8,364 nt of DNA from CAWEHT01 sp963808455 (GTDB lineage: Bacteria; Chloroflexota; Anaerolineae; CG2-30-64-16). Shown here piece by piece: positions 1-5,931 of this stretch (positions are counted from its first letter, which is position 1; every line of letters begins with the position of its first letter). The notes beneath the pieces are model-generated. The model had not been told where the DNA came from. It was given only the letters and a program-made list of their open reading frames with translations, and did no database searches. The position numbers and the translations under genes are program-made. The DNA lies in the NCBI GenBank assembly GCA_963808455.1, contig CAWEHT010000323.1, forward strand, positions 1 to 8,364, in the 5' to 3' direction.

Positions 1-2
1 GC

Positions 3-938
3 ATGTTGCATCCGCTAAAGAGGAACTATCGCCAGGCTGACCTGTGGCTTGCTGCTGGCCCTGCTGAGCCTGGGGGCGGCAGCGGCAAGCTACGCGTACG
101 CCGGCAGCTATACGGGCACATCCGGGAATGCCGGCCCATGGATGGCCACAACCGGGACCGGCCCGATCTTCGTCAGCATGAGCGACTGGGGCCAGGCGCG
201 TGGTACGGTTACCGCTCGGGATATACGGCCACCTACCGCGGGCGGCCGGCCTACGGTTATGGCTACGGCTATAACATGGGGTACGGCAGACGGTCATACG
301 GTTACGGCTACAGCCTGGGGTACGGCCGGCGGTTCTACGGCCCGGCGTACGGCTATGGCTCGCGATACGGCAAGCCCTTCTACGGCCCGGGCTACGGCTA
401 TAGCGCGATGTACCTCCGCATCCTGGGCTACGGCTCGACGTACGCGCCGGGATACAGCTCGGCATACAGCTCTGTCTGTGGCTACGGGGTGACGTATGGC
501 ACGTCCTGCGGCTACGCGACGGGCTATAGCTCGACCTACAGTGGCGCGTATAGCGGCCAGCAGGGCTACTACAGCCAGCCGAACGGCTATGTGGCAGGGA
601 CGACGGGCTCGTATGGGGCTCAGGGCGGCTACGGGGCGCCAGCGCAGACGGTCACGGTCACGCTGACCGCGCACAACATGGCCTTCAGCCTCGGCACCAT
701 CAACGTCCCGGCCGGGGCGCACGTGGTGGTGCTGTTCACGAACCTGGACGCGACACCACACAACCTGGCGGTCTACACCGACAGCAGCGCCAGCCGGGCC
801 ATCTTCCGGGGCCAGGAGATCACCGGCCCGCAGGCCAGCATCACCTACGCGTTCGACGCGCCCGCCCAGGCCGGGGCTTACTTCTTCCGGTGCGACGTTC
901 ACCCGACGAGCATGATGGGGCAGTTCGTGGTGCACTGA
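3..938 (+). CDS. Secreted Tyr/Gly-rich protein with C-terminal cupredoxin (type 1 copper) domain; reading frame probably disrupted
   Basis: The open frame gives 311 residues. Residues 215-311 form a cupredoxin domain with a complete type 1 copper ligand set: His253 (in PHNLA), Cys297, His300 (in RCDVHP) and Met304. This points to a periplasmic or extracellular electron-transfer or copper-binding role. Residues 67-211 are about one quarter Tyr and very rich in Gly (YGYGYGY, GYGRR, FYGPGYGY), with a 13-14 residue tandem motif. The N-terminus of this frame has no hydrophobic segment. The +1-shifted frame from about 34 to 195 encodes an excellent signal peptide core (LLLALLSLGAAAA, then SYAYAG). 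The likely true protein starts at the ATG at 3 (MLHPLKRNYR), changes frame near 33, and changes back near 195-198 just before WYGYRSGY. These two indels are inferred. No ribosome site is visible because the window begins here. The domain call is firm; the partner and function of the Tyr/Gly tail are unknown. Confidence 0.8.
   Translation: MLHPLKRNYRQADLWLAAGPAEPGGGSGKLRVRRQLYGHIRECRPMDGHNRDRPDLRQHERLGPGAWYGYRSGYTATYRGRPAYGYGYGYNMGYGRRSYGYGYSLGYGRRFYGPAYGYGSRYGKPFYGPGYGYSAMYLRILGYGSTYAPGYSSAYSSVCGYGVTYGTSCGYATGYSSTYSGAYSGQQGYYSQPNGYVAGTTGSYGAQGGYGAPAQTVTVTLTAHNMAFSLGTINVPAGAHVVVLFTNLDATPHNLAVYTDSSASRAIFRGQEITGPQASITYAFDAPAQAGAYFFRCDVHPTSMMGQFVVH
261..405 (+). repeat. Degenerate in-gene tandem repeat encoding Tyr/Gly motifs
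   Basis: Two clear copies lie 39 bp apart, starting at about 261 and 300. They encode GYNMGYGRRSYG and GYSLGYGRRFYG. They are followed by diverged 14-residue copies of the type YGRRFYGPAYGYGS and YGKPFYGPGYGYSA. The repeat units are multiples of three, so copy-number change would lengthen or shorten the Tyr/Gly tail without breaking the frame. Confidence 0.6.
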
Positions 939-970
939 GGCACTTGCAGGGTCCGCAAAAGGCCAGGCAA

Positions 971-989
971 GGCAGGCGACGCGCCTGCC
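971..989. terminator. GC-rich hairpin between convergent genes, possible bidirectional terminator
   Basis: A perfect 8-bp stem (GGCAGGCG pairing with CGCCTGCC) encloses a 3-base loop. It lies 33 bp after the cupredoxin stop and 97 bp after the M20 stop on the other strand. There is no T-run on either strand, so this is not a canonical intrinsic terminator. The position between two gene ends is the main support. Confidence 0.35.
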
Positions 990-996
990 AGGATGG

Positions 997-1060
997 GGAT
1001 GGGCAGGATGACTATTAATGTATCCTGTCCATCCGGGATTATCCTGTCCATCCTGATAAA
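997..1060. repeat. 13-bp repeat present as two direct copies and one inverted copy
   Basis: The 13-mer ATCCTGTCCATCC occurs at 1022-1034 and 1041-1053, a 19-bp period. A near-perfect inverted copy with one mismatch lies at 997-1009. The inverted pair can form a 13-bp stem with a 12-base loop. Short repeats of this kind are common in intergenic DNA of environmental bacteria. It may also help to end transcription from the two convergent genes. Confidence 0.6.
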
Positions 1061-1085
1061 TGTTGACGGGCCGGCCGCGCGGAAG

Positions 1086-2489
1086 TTACGGCCAGTTTGA
1101 TCGAGTTTTGAAATTCCCCATCTGCCCCAGCTGCTCCCAGTAGAGCGCCCAGGCCGCCAGGCCTTCGTGGAGGCGCGCAATGCGGAAGAACTCGTTCGGG
1201 GCGTGGTAGTCTTCATCCGCCGTCGAGAAGGAGAAGAATACGGTGTCCTGGCCGAGGATGCGCTTGAAGTATTCGCAGATCGGGACCGAAGCGCCCATGC
1301 GCACGAAGAGCGGCGGCCGGCCGTAGACCTGCTCCAGCACCCGGCCCGCAGCCCGGAGGCCAGGGTGATCGGATGGGATGGCATAGGGAGGCGCGCCGTG
1401 GGCGCCCGGCCCGATGCGCAGGCCGACTCCCGGCGGCACGTCGGCGGCGAGGTGGCGGGCCAGCTTCTCCAGGATGTCATCCGGCTCCTGGTCCGGCACG
1501 AGCCGGCAGGACAGCTTGGCATGGGCCTCTGCCGGCAACACGGTCTTGCCGCCGGCGCCCTGGTAGCCACCCCACATGCCGTTGACCTCGAGGGTCGGGC
1601 GGGTCCACTGGCGTTCCAGCGTGGTGTAGCCCGGCTCGCCGAATGCCGCCGGGGCGCCGACTTCGGCCAGGTACGCGCCTTCATCGTAGGGGAGCGCGGC
1701 GATGGCAGCCCGTTCCGCCGGGCTGAGCTCCCTGACCCTGTCGTAGAAGCCGGCGACGGCCACGTGCCCGTCGGGGCCGTGCAGGCCGGCGACGAGCTGC
1801 GCCATGGCATGCAGCGGGTTGGCGATGCCCCCACCGTGGCGGCCGGAATGCAGGTCCTTCGACGGCCCGCTCAGGCTGAACTCCATGGCTGCCAGACCGC
1901 GGCAGGCCACGGTCAGCGAAGGCTCGCTGCTCCGCCACATGGCGCCGTCGGCCGAAACCACGAAATCGGCGCTCAGCAGCCCGGCGTGCTCCCGCAGGAA
2001 CCCCTCGATGCTCGGGCTGCCCGATTCCTCCTCGCCCTCGAAGAGGAATTTCACGTTGATCGGCAGGGCGCCCAGCGTGGCAAAATAGGCTTGCGCCACC
2101 TTGATCGGGATCAACATCGGCCCCTTGTCGTCGGAAACGCCGCGCCCGTAGAGCCGCTCCTCCCGCAGCTGGGGCTCGAAGGGCTCGCTCTGCCATTTCT
2201 CCAACGGGTCGGGGGGCTGCACGTCGTAATGGCCATAGACCAGGATGGTCGGCGCGCCGGGGGCCCCGAGCCACTGCCCGTAGACCAGCGGCGAGCCGGC
2301 GGTGGGGAAGACGGTGGCGGCGCAAGGCCCGGCAGCCGCAAGCGCGGCGTGCACCCAACGGGCGGCCTGCTCGACGGCGCCCCGGCAGGCGGGGTCGGCG
2401 CTCACGCTGGGAATGCGGGCGAACTCGATCAGCTGGGCAAGGATCTCCTCATGCCGTGCCTCCAGATAGGCACCCGGACTTGCGACCAC
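1086..2489 (-). CDS. M20 family metallo-dipeptidase (carnosinase/DapE/CPG2-like)
   Basis: Cytosolic di-zinc peptidase of 467 residues, the usual length for the family's dipeptidases; it is expected to cleave dipeptides or N-acyl amino acids. Visible active-site elements are: H87 in YGHYDVQ (85-91), with D89 assisting; the bridging ligand D120 in GRGVSDDKG; catalytic E154 and ligand E155 in FEGEEESGS; ligand D181 in SADGAMW; the domain-swapped H214 in DLHSGRHGG; and the last ligand H429 in DYHAPNEFF. The start is a GTG that overlaps the TAG of the upstream dehydrogenase by one base. A GGAGGG site lies 5 bases upstream. A longer reading of this frame to about 3434 exists, but its N-terminal half is only an out-of-frame shadow of the dehydrogenase. 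The coupling suggests a shared transcript with the SDR. The exact peptide substrate is not predictable. Confidence 0.95.
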   Translation of the reverse strand: MVASPGAYLEARHEEILAQLIEFARIPSVSADPACRGAVEQAARWVHAALAAAGPCAATVFPTAGSPLVYGQWLGAPGAPTILVYGHYDVQPPDPLEKWQSEPFEPQLREERLYGRGVSDDKGPMLIPIKVAQAYFATLGALPINVKFLFEGEEESGSPSIEGFLREHAGLLSADFVVSADGAMWRSSEPSLTVACRGLAAMEFSLSGPSKDLHSGRHGGGIANPLHAMAQLVAGLHGPDGHVAVAGFYDRVRELSPAERAAIAALPYDEGAYLAEVGAPAAFGEPGYTTLERQWTRPTLEVNGMWGGYQGAGGKTVLPAEAHAKLSCRLVPDQEPDDILEKLARHLAADVPPGVGLRIGPGAHGAPPYAIPSDHPGLRAAGRVLEQVYGRPPLFVRMGASVPICEYFKRILGQDTVFFSFSTADEDYHAPNEFFRIARLHEGLAAWALYWEQLGQMGNFKTRSNWP

Positions 2490-3256
2490 TACTTCCCTCC
2501 ATCGATGGCCAGCACCTGGCCGGTGATCCAGCCGGCGGCATCCGAGGCGAAGAAGAGCACGCCGTTGGCGATATCCTCCGGGCTGCCCAGGCGCTTGAGG
2601 GCGATGGCCTCCACCAGGGCGCGCTGGCCTGCCTCGCCGTAGGAACCCCATTGGCGCTCCGTGGTCGGATTGGAGCGCACGAAGCCCGGCGCGATGCTGT
2701 TGACCGTGATGCCCCAGGGCCCGAGCTCGTGGGCGAGCTGGCGGGTCAGGCCGATCTGCGCCGCCTTGGCGGAAGCGTAGGCCTGGATGCCGGTCAGGCT
2801 GATGCCCAGCCCTGCGCCGCTGGAGATGTTGACGATGCGCCCGAAGCGGGCGGCCTTCATGGCCGGCGCGACGGCCTGGGCGAAATAGAAGACGCCGTGG
2901 ACGTTGACGGCGAAGATCGCGCCGAACTGCTCGGGCGCGACCTCCTCCAGGGGCCGGCCAACCTGGCCCAGCACGCCACCCGCATCGTTGACCAGGATAT
3001 CCACGCGGCCGGTCGCCGCACAGGCCTCGGCCACGAAGGCGAACACAGCGGCGCGGTCCGCGACGTCCACCGGGCGGGCCTGGCAGCGCCCGCCGGCCGC
3101 GGCGCAGAGCTCGCGGGTCTCCTCCAGCTCGCCGGCCGCCAGGTCGCAGGCCCACACGCCAGCGCCCCGCCCGGCGAAAGCCAGCGCGATGGCGCGGCCG
3201 AAGCCGTGCGCGGCGCCGGTGACGATGACCGTCCGGCCCTTGAATTCGGCGTCCAT
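2489..3256 (-). CDS. Short-chain dehydrogenase/reductase, classical FabG-like
   Basis: A 255-residue cytosolic NAD(P)-dependent oxidoreductase. The Rossmann dinucleotide motif TGAAHGFG is at residues 13-20. D38 at the end of the second beta strand favours NAD over NADP. The VNDAGG motif is near 89-94, a variant of the common NNAG. The catalytic tetrad is N118, S146 (in NISSGAG), Y160 and K164 (YASAK). The PG motif follows at APGF, and the C-terminus WITGQVLAIDGGK is typical. The start ATG is chosen because MDAEFKGRTVIVTG is the normal N-terminus and AAGGAG lies 4 bases upstream; the extension to 3367 is repeat-derived. It overlaps the downstream dipeptidase by one base. FabG itself is possible, but the catabolic-looking neighbours fit a hydroxy/keto-acid or sugar alcohol dehydrogenase better. 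The substrate is unknown. Confidence 0.93.
   Translation of the reverse strand: MDAEFKGRTVIVTGAAHGFGRAIALAFAGRGAGVWACDLAAGELEETRELCAAAGGRCQARPVDVADRAAVFAFVAEACAATGRVDILVNDAGGVLGQVGRPLEEVAPEQFGAIFAVNVHGVFYFAQAVAPAMKAARFGRIVNISSGAGLGISLTGIQAYASAKAAQIGLTRQLAHELGPWGITVNSIAPGFVRSNPTTERQWGSYGEAGQRALVEAIALKRLGSPEDIANGVLFFASDAAGWITGQVLAIDGGK
2495..2500 (-). promoter_or_regulatory. Shine-Dalgarno site that fixes the GTG start of the M20 gene
   Basis: GGAGGG on the minus strand lies inside the last codons of the upstream SDR, 5 bases before the GTG at 2489. It decides the start and implies translational coupling of SDR and M20 dipeptidase. Confidence 0.75.
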
Positions 3257-3260
3257 AGCT

Positions 3261-3266
3261 CTCCTT
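3261..3266 (-). promoter_or_regulatory. Shine-Dalgarno site for the SDR, at the edge of a repeat
   Basis: AAGGAG on the minus strand lies 4 bases before the ATG at 3256. It comes directly after sequence that matches the end of the repeat block at 6045-6063, so the 5' leader of this gene is repeat-derived. Confidence 0.65.
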
Positions 3267-3366
3267 GTGCAGAAACAGGGAGCCCTTTCGGTGACTCCGA
3301 GAGGGATTCTCCCCCTGCGGGGACTTCGTCGCTGGCGGCTCACCGCGGCGCAGGCCGGCTCGCACA
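3267..3366 (-). repeat. Degenerate fifth copy of the dispersed repeat, in the SDR leader
   Basis: Read on the minus strand, this stretch aligns with 5983-6063 on the plus strand. Shared blocks include GCGAGCC-GCCTG, GAGCCGC-AGCGA-GAA and GGGCTCCCTGTT-CTGCAC. A short extra segment rich in C and G interrupts the GAAGAATCC end. It ends one base before the SDR ribosome site. With 3391-3545 it fills the 289-base gap between the PanE-like gene and the SDR. Confidence 0.6.
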
Positions 3367-3390
3367 CCCGCTTTCAAGAAACTCCTGGTA

Positions 3391-3545
3391 CGGATTCTTC
3401 GCTGTGGCACGTCGTTGACAGAACTTGTTGGCACGGCCGCTCAGAATGACAGTCCAAAGGTTTCTTGTGTGCCACATGACCGGCCGCGGTCATAGACGTC
3501 TCAGAATGACAGACGCTGCTGCCGAAGGCCTTCCCTGCACATGCA
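3391..3545 (-). repeat. Left complex repeat: 58-bp unit plus 44-bp companion, inverted copy of 5322-5477
   Basis: On the minus strand this block begins with a 44-bp companion sequence at 3502-3545. A spacer of about 50 bp follows, and then a 58-bp unit (3391-3448) that starts CATTCTGAGCG and ends CAGCGAAGAATCCG. The 44-bp part is identical, in inverse orientation, to 5322-5365. The spacer also matches in parts (GTGGCAC, AGAAAC, TGTCATTCTG). The inner edge touches the stop codon of the PanE-like gene with no intervening base. Confidence 0.85.
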
Positions 3546-4556
3546 CTAGAGACAGGCGTTCAGCAGGTCCAGCGTGGCCGGCGATTGCTGCCGGCCCCCG
3601 TCCTCGACGTCGTGGATCAGCTCGATGAGGCGCGCCGTGAGCGGGGTCGGGGCCCCGGCCTCGCGCCCCAGCGACACGATGGCGCCCAGCTGCGCATCGA
3701 CCTCCGTGCGGCGCTTGCGCACGGCCAGGTCGCGCCAGATGCCGCTGTGGGTCTTGGCCGAGCGCCGGTTGAACGCCACCAGCTCGTCCAGGCAGCTTTC
3801 TGAGACTGCGCGCGGGGTGCCGGGCAGGAAGGCCCGCGGGTCGAAGCCGTCGAACGCTTCCGGCACCACGCCGTGCGCCTGGGCCACGCCCAGCACCTCG
3901 GCCCCCAGGGCCACGTAAAGGCTTCGGTAGCGCGGGTCGGCCAGGGCATCGGCGATCGAGTCGTTCGTGAGCGCGGTGGCGAACAGCATGGCGCCGTAGG
4001 CTTCCTTGCCCCAAAGATAGCCCCAGATGTTGGCCGTCACGCTGGCGCCGGCGTCGAAGTCGAGGAAGACGCCCTGCAAGGCCTGGATGCGCGGGGTGAG
4101 CCGCCCGTCAACCTCGCCCAAAACGACCGCGCCGCGCCCGGCGTAGAGGATCGTGCCGGGAGCGATATAGTCGGCCCCGAAGTTCACGAAGGCGCCGACC
4201 GTGCGCTGCCGCCCCAGGATCTGCTCGAGCAGCAGCTCGTTGAGCCCGTTCTGCAGCGACACGACGCACCCGGCCGGGCTGAGGTGCGGCTCGAGGGCGT
4301 TTGCCGCGCCGGCCGTGTCCTGCGCCTTGGTTGCCAGCAGCACCGTCTCGAACCGGCCGCGCACCTCGCCGGGCAGCATTGCCGGCACGCGCACGGCGAA
4401 GTCAGCAATGGGCCCCGTGATCCTCAGCCCGCCCGCGTTGACCGCCGCGACATGGTCCGCGGCGCGATCGACCAGCGTGAGCCGGTGCCCGGCCCGCGCC
4501 AGATGGGCCGCCACGGTGCCACCGATGGCGCCGGCGCCCCACACCAGGATCTCCAT
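3546..4556 (-). CDS. Ketopantoate reductase (ApbA/PanE) family oxidoreductase
   Basis: A 336-residue cytosolic NAD(P)H-dependent reductase. The family reduces 2-dehydropantoate or related 2-keto acids. The N-terminal Rossmann motif GAGAIG is at 7-12, and D30-R31 follows the second beta strand. K77 (LLATKAQ) and N103 (SLQNGLNE) fit the cofactor- and substrate-binding lysine and asparagine. K184 (WGKEAYG) fits the catalytic lysine. The C-terminal domain has a variant of the family signature, THSGIWRDL...RRTEVDA, with E285 as the conserved glutamate. The ATG follows the creatininase stop by 3 bases, with a GGGGGTAAGG stretch as ribosome site, so the two are probably translated together. Its neighbours are catabolic rather than pantothenate genes, so a 2-keto acid other than ketopantoate is plausible. 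It shows no frame damage. Confidence 0.9.
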   Translation of the reverse strand: MEILVWGAGAIGGTVAAHLARAGHRLTLVDRAADHVAAVNAGGLRITGPIADFAVRVPAMLPGEVRGRFETVLLATKAQDTAGAANALEPHLSPAGCVVSLQNGLNELLLEQILGRQRTVGAFVNFGADYIAPGTILYAGRGAVVLGEVDGRLTPRIQALQGVFLDFDAGASVTANIWGYLWGKEAYGAMLFATALTNDSIADALADPRYRSLYVALGAEVLGVAQAHGVVPEAFDGFDPRAFLPGTPRAVSESCLDELVAFNRRSAKTHSGIWRDLAVRKRRTEVDAQLGAIVSLGREAGAPTPLTARLIELIHDVEDGGRQQSPATLDLLNACL

Positions 4557-4559
4557 ACC

Positions 4560-5261
4560 TTACCCCCAGGGTTCGGCCAGCAGGGCGCGCGTCTCCTCGA
4601 CGGCCACCTGCCAGATTGACAGCATATCCTCGTCCGGGCGCTGATAGAGGCCGCCGTAATTGCCGTCGCGCAGCAGACGCCGCAGCTCGGCCGGGCCCGA
4701 GAGCCGCAGCCGCGCAATATCGACCATCGGCTTTTGCTCCGCGGGCATCTGGACGCCGGGCAGGCGCGTCCAGGGAAAGTTCTCCATCCAGGAAGCATGC
4801 GAGGCGACCGGATCGATCTCCTGCACCGCGCCCAGGTCAGGGGCGCGTTCCACCAGTTGTGGAACTTCACCTTGAAGCCCGGATGGTCGGCCATCCATTC
4901 GCCGGCCAGTCCCTGCGCCGGCGAGTTGCCGCCGTGCCCGTTGACGATCAGGATGCGCTTGAAGCCGCTCCGGGCCAGGCTGTCCAGCACGTCGCGCACG
5001 ACGGCGAGATGCGTCGCCACGCGCGAGGGAGACCGAACCGGGGAAGGCCCTGAAATACGGGCTGACACCGTAGGCCAAGGCGGGAAAGACCGGTATGCCC
5101 AGCGGTTCCGCGGCCTCGGCGGAGACCCGCTCCGAGAGGATGGCATCGGTGCACAGGCTGAGGTAGGCGTGCTGCTCCGTGCTCCCGATCGGGAGCACGG
5201 CCCGGTCGTCATGCTGAAGGTAGGCCTCTACCTGGAGCCAGTTGGCGTCACAGATTCTCAT
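4560..5261 (-). CDS. Creatininase family amidohydrolase, frame broken twice
   Basis: The spliced reading gives 233 residues, normal for this metal-dependent amidohydrolase family (creatininase, ArfB, MftE and sugar-lactone relatives). Metal ligands are visible: E29, H31 and D39 in GSTEQHAYLSLCTD, and H109 in LIVNGHGGN. SHASWMEN resembles the family's HAGxxET motif. The frame is continuous from the ATG to about 5025 (FPGSVSL). It then continues in another frame (RVATHLAVVRDVLDSLA... to HNWWNAP) and returns to the first frame at 4840-4843 (DLGAVQEIDP). The pattern fits one extra base in a GCGC tract and one missing base in a C run. A GGAGGGAG site 8 bases upstream supports the ATG at 5261. The gene lies 3 bases before the PanE-like gene. 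The substrate is unknown; creatinine itself should not be assumed. As written the sequence would give a non-functional product. Confidence 0.88.
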   Translation of the reverse strand: MRICDANWLQVEAYLQHDDRAVLPIGSTEQHAYLSLCTDAILSERVSAEAAEPLGIPVFPALAYGVSPYFRAFPGSVSLARGDASRRRARRAGQPGPERLQAHPDRQRARRQLAGAGTGRRMDGRPSGLQGEVPQLVERAPDLGAVQEIDPVASHASWMENFPWTRLPGVQMPAEQKPMVDIARLRLSGPAELRRLLRDGNYGGLYQRPDEDMLSIWQVAVEETRALLAEPWG

Positions 5262-5269
5262 GCCAGGAA

Positions 5270-5277
5270 CTCCCTCC
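5270..5277 (-). promoter_or_regulatory. Shine-Dalgarno site for the creatininase-family gene
   Basis: GGAGGGAG on the minus strand lies 8 bases upstream of the ATG at 5261. It selects this start over an in-frame upstream ATG at 5291. Confidence 0.7.
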
Positions 5278-5321
5278 GCTCCCATCCCCATTCGGGGACC
5301 TTGGTGTGAACCCCGCCCTAA

Positions 5322-5477
5322 TGCATGTGCAGGGAAGGCCTTCGGCAGCAGCGTCTGTCATTCTGGGTCCCCCACGCCGCCTAGGTGGCACATGGCATGG
5401 TAAGAAACCCCTGGCTTGTCATTCTGAGCGGGTCTATCCACAATCACTGTCGCCGGCGAGCCACAGCGAAGAATCCG
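5322..5477 (+). repeat. Right complex repeat: 44-bp companion plus 58-bp unit, inverted copy of 3391-3545
   Basis: The 44-bp companion at 5322-5365 is identical to the reverse complement of 3502-3545. About 54 bp later comes a 58-bp unit (5420-5477) from CATTCTGAGCG to CAGCGAAGAATCCG. The order and spacing match the left copy almost exactly (156 versus 155 bp). It fills most of the gap between the creatininase-family gene and the GIY-YIG gene; the remaining 5478-5526 shows nothing recognisable. Confidence 0.85.
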
Positions 5478-5526
5478 TCAGCGCCCGCGCCTCTCCACAC
5501 CCCAGCCGCTCGCGGCCCTGCATGTC

Positions 5527-5816
5527 TCAGCGCTCGAACCATCCGTTGCTCAGATCCTCCCAGGCCGGATTGACGGACTCGATCAGCGCCACCTTCTTCG
5601 AGCGCAGCCAGCACTTGATCTGCTTCTCACGCGGATCGCGCTGTGCACGATGGACGTGGCCTCGTAGTAGACCAGCCGTGTCACGTTGTAACGTTGTGTA
5701 AAGCCCGGTGTTAACCGCTGCTTGTGCTCGAAGACGCGTCGCTTCAGGTCGCTCGTGAAGCCAGCATAGAGCGTTCGGGCACGGTTGGCCATGAGGTAGA
5801 CGTAGTATTGACTCAC
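5527..5816 (-). CDS. Small GIY-YIG domain nuclease, frame broken once
   Basis: A stand-alone GIY-YIG nuclease of about 96 residues once one missing base is allowed. The N-terminal part reads SQYYVYLMANRARTLYAG, where YVY and YAG stand for the GIY and YIG elements. Next comes FTSDLKRRVFEHKQ with the conserved Arg and His, then GFTQRYNVTRLVYYE. After AI the frame shifts at 5631-5637 and continues REKQIKCWLRSKKVALIE and NPAWEDLS, the classic family C-terminus containing the catalytic/metal Glu in REKQIK. The start is taken as the GTG at 5816, with a GAGGGA 10 bases upstream; a TTG at 5837 is the alternative. The family cuts DNA or is related to UvrC and YhbQ proteins, but the role of the short stand-alone forms is poorly known. 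It lies between two blocks of dispersed repeats and has no other neighbour. Confidence 0.85.
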
Positions 5817-5849
5817 GGCAAGAGTGTCCCTCAACAAGCAGGCCGAAGA

Positions 5850-5907
5850 CGGATTCTTCGCTGTGTCTCGCCGTCGATAAAGTCTCTGGGCTGGCTCGCT
5901 CAGAATG
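5850..5907 (-). repeat. 58-bp dispersed repeat unit, left arm of a MITE-like pair
   Basis: On the minus strand it begins CATTCTGAGCG and ends CAGCGAAGAATCCG, exactly 58 bp as at 3391-3448 and 5420-5477. The central part differs between copies. It starts 34 bp upstream of the GIY-YIG start. Confidence 0.8.
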
Positions 5908-5931
5908 AAAGTTCACGGTTACCTGCCCCAG

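Noticed and set aside
294..935. Minus-strand open frame opposite the cupredoxin gene
   Set aside because: It is the complement of the Tyr/Gly repeats; the plus strand encodes the intact copper ligands.
1167..2642. Long plus-strand open frame opposite the M20 gene
   Set aside because: It is antisense to a gene with a full set of catalytic motifs, is rich in Arg/Gly/Ala/His, and shows no domain. High GC content produces such frames.
2456..3418. Long plus-strand open frame opposite the SDR
   Set aside because: Antisense shadow of a well-supported gene; no recognisable motif.
2490..3434. The M20 reading frame extends upstream to about 3434, suggesting an SDR-M20 fusion protein
   Set aside because: The upstream half is an Arg/Gly/Pro-rich out-of-frame shadow of the SDR; the GTG at 2489 with GGAGGG is a far better start.
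3415..3448. TTGACA at 3415-3420 as a promoter -35 box
   Set aside because: No -10 box at a suitable distance and no plus-strand gene downstream; it is inside the variable core of a repeat unit.
3873..4619. Plus-strand open frame opposite the PanE-like gene
   Set aside because: Antisense shadow; composition is typical of the reverse frame of a high-GC gene.
3385..5483. Target-site duplication at the borders of the 2.1-kb cassette
   Set aside because: The bases outside the two ends (TGGT on the left, CAGC on the right) do not match as direct repeats.
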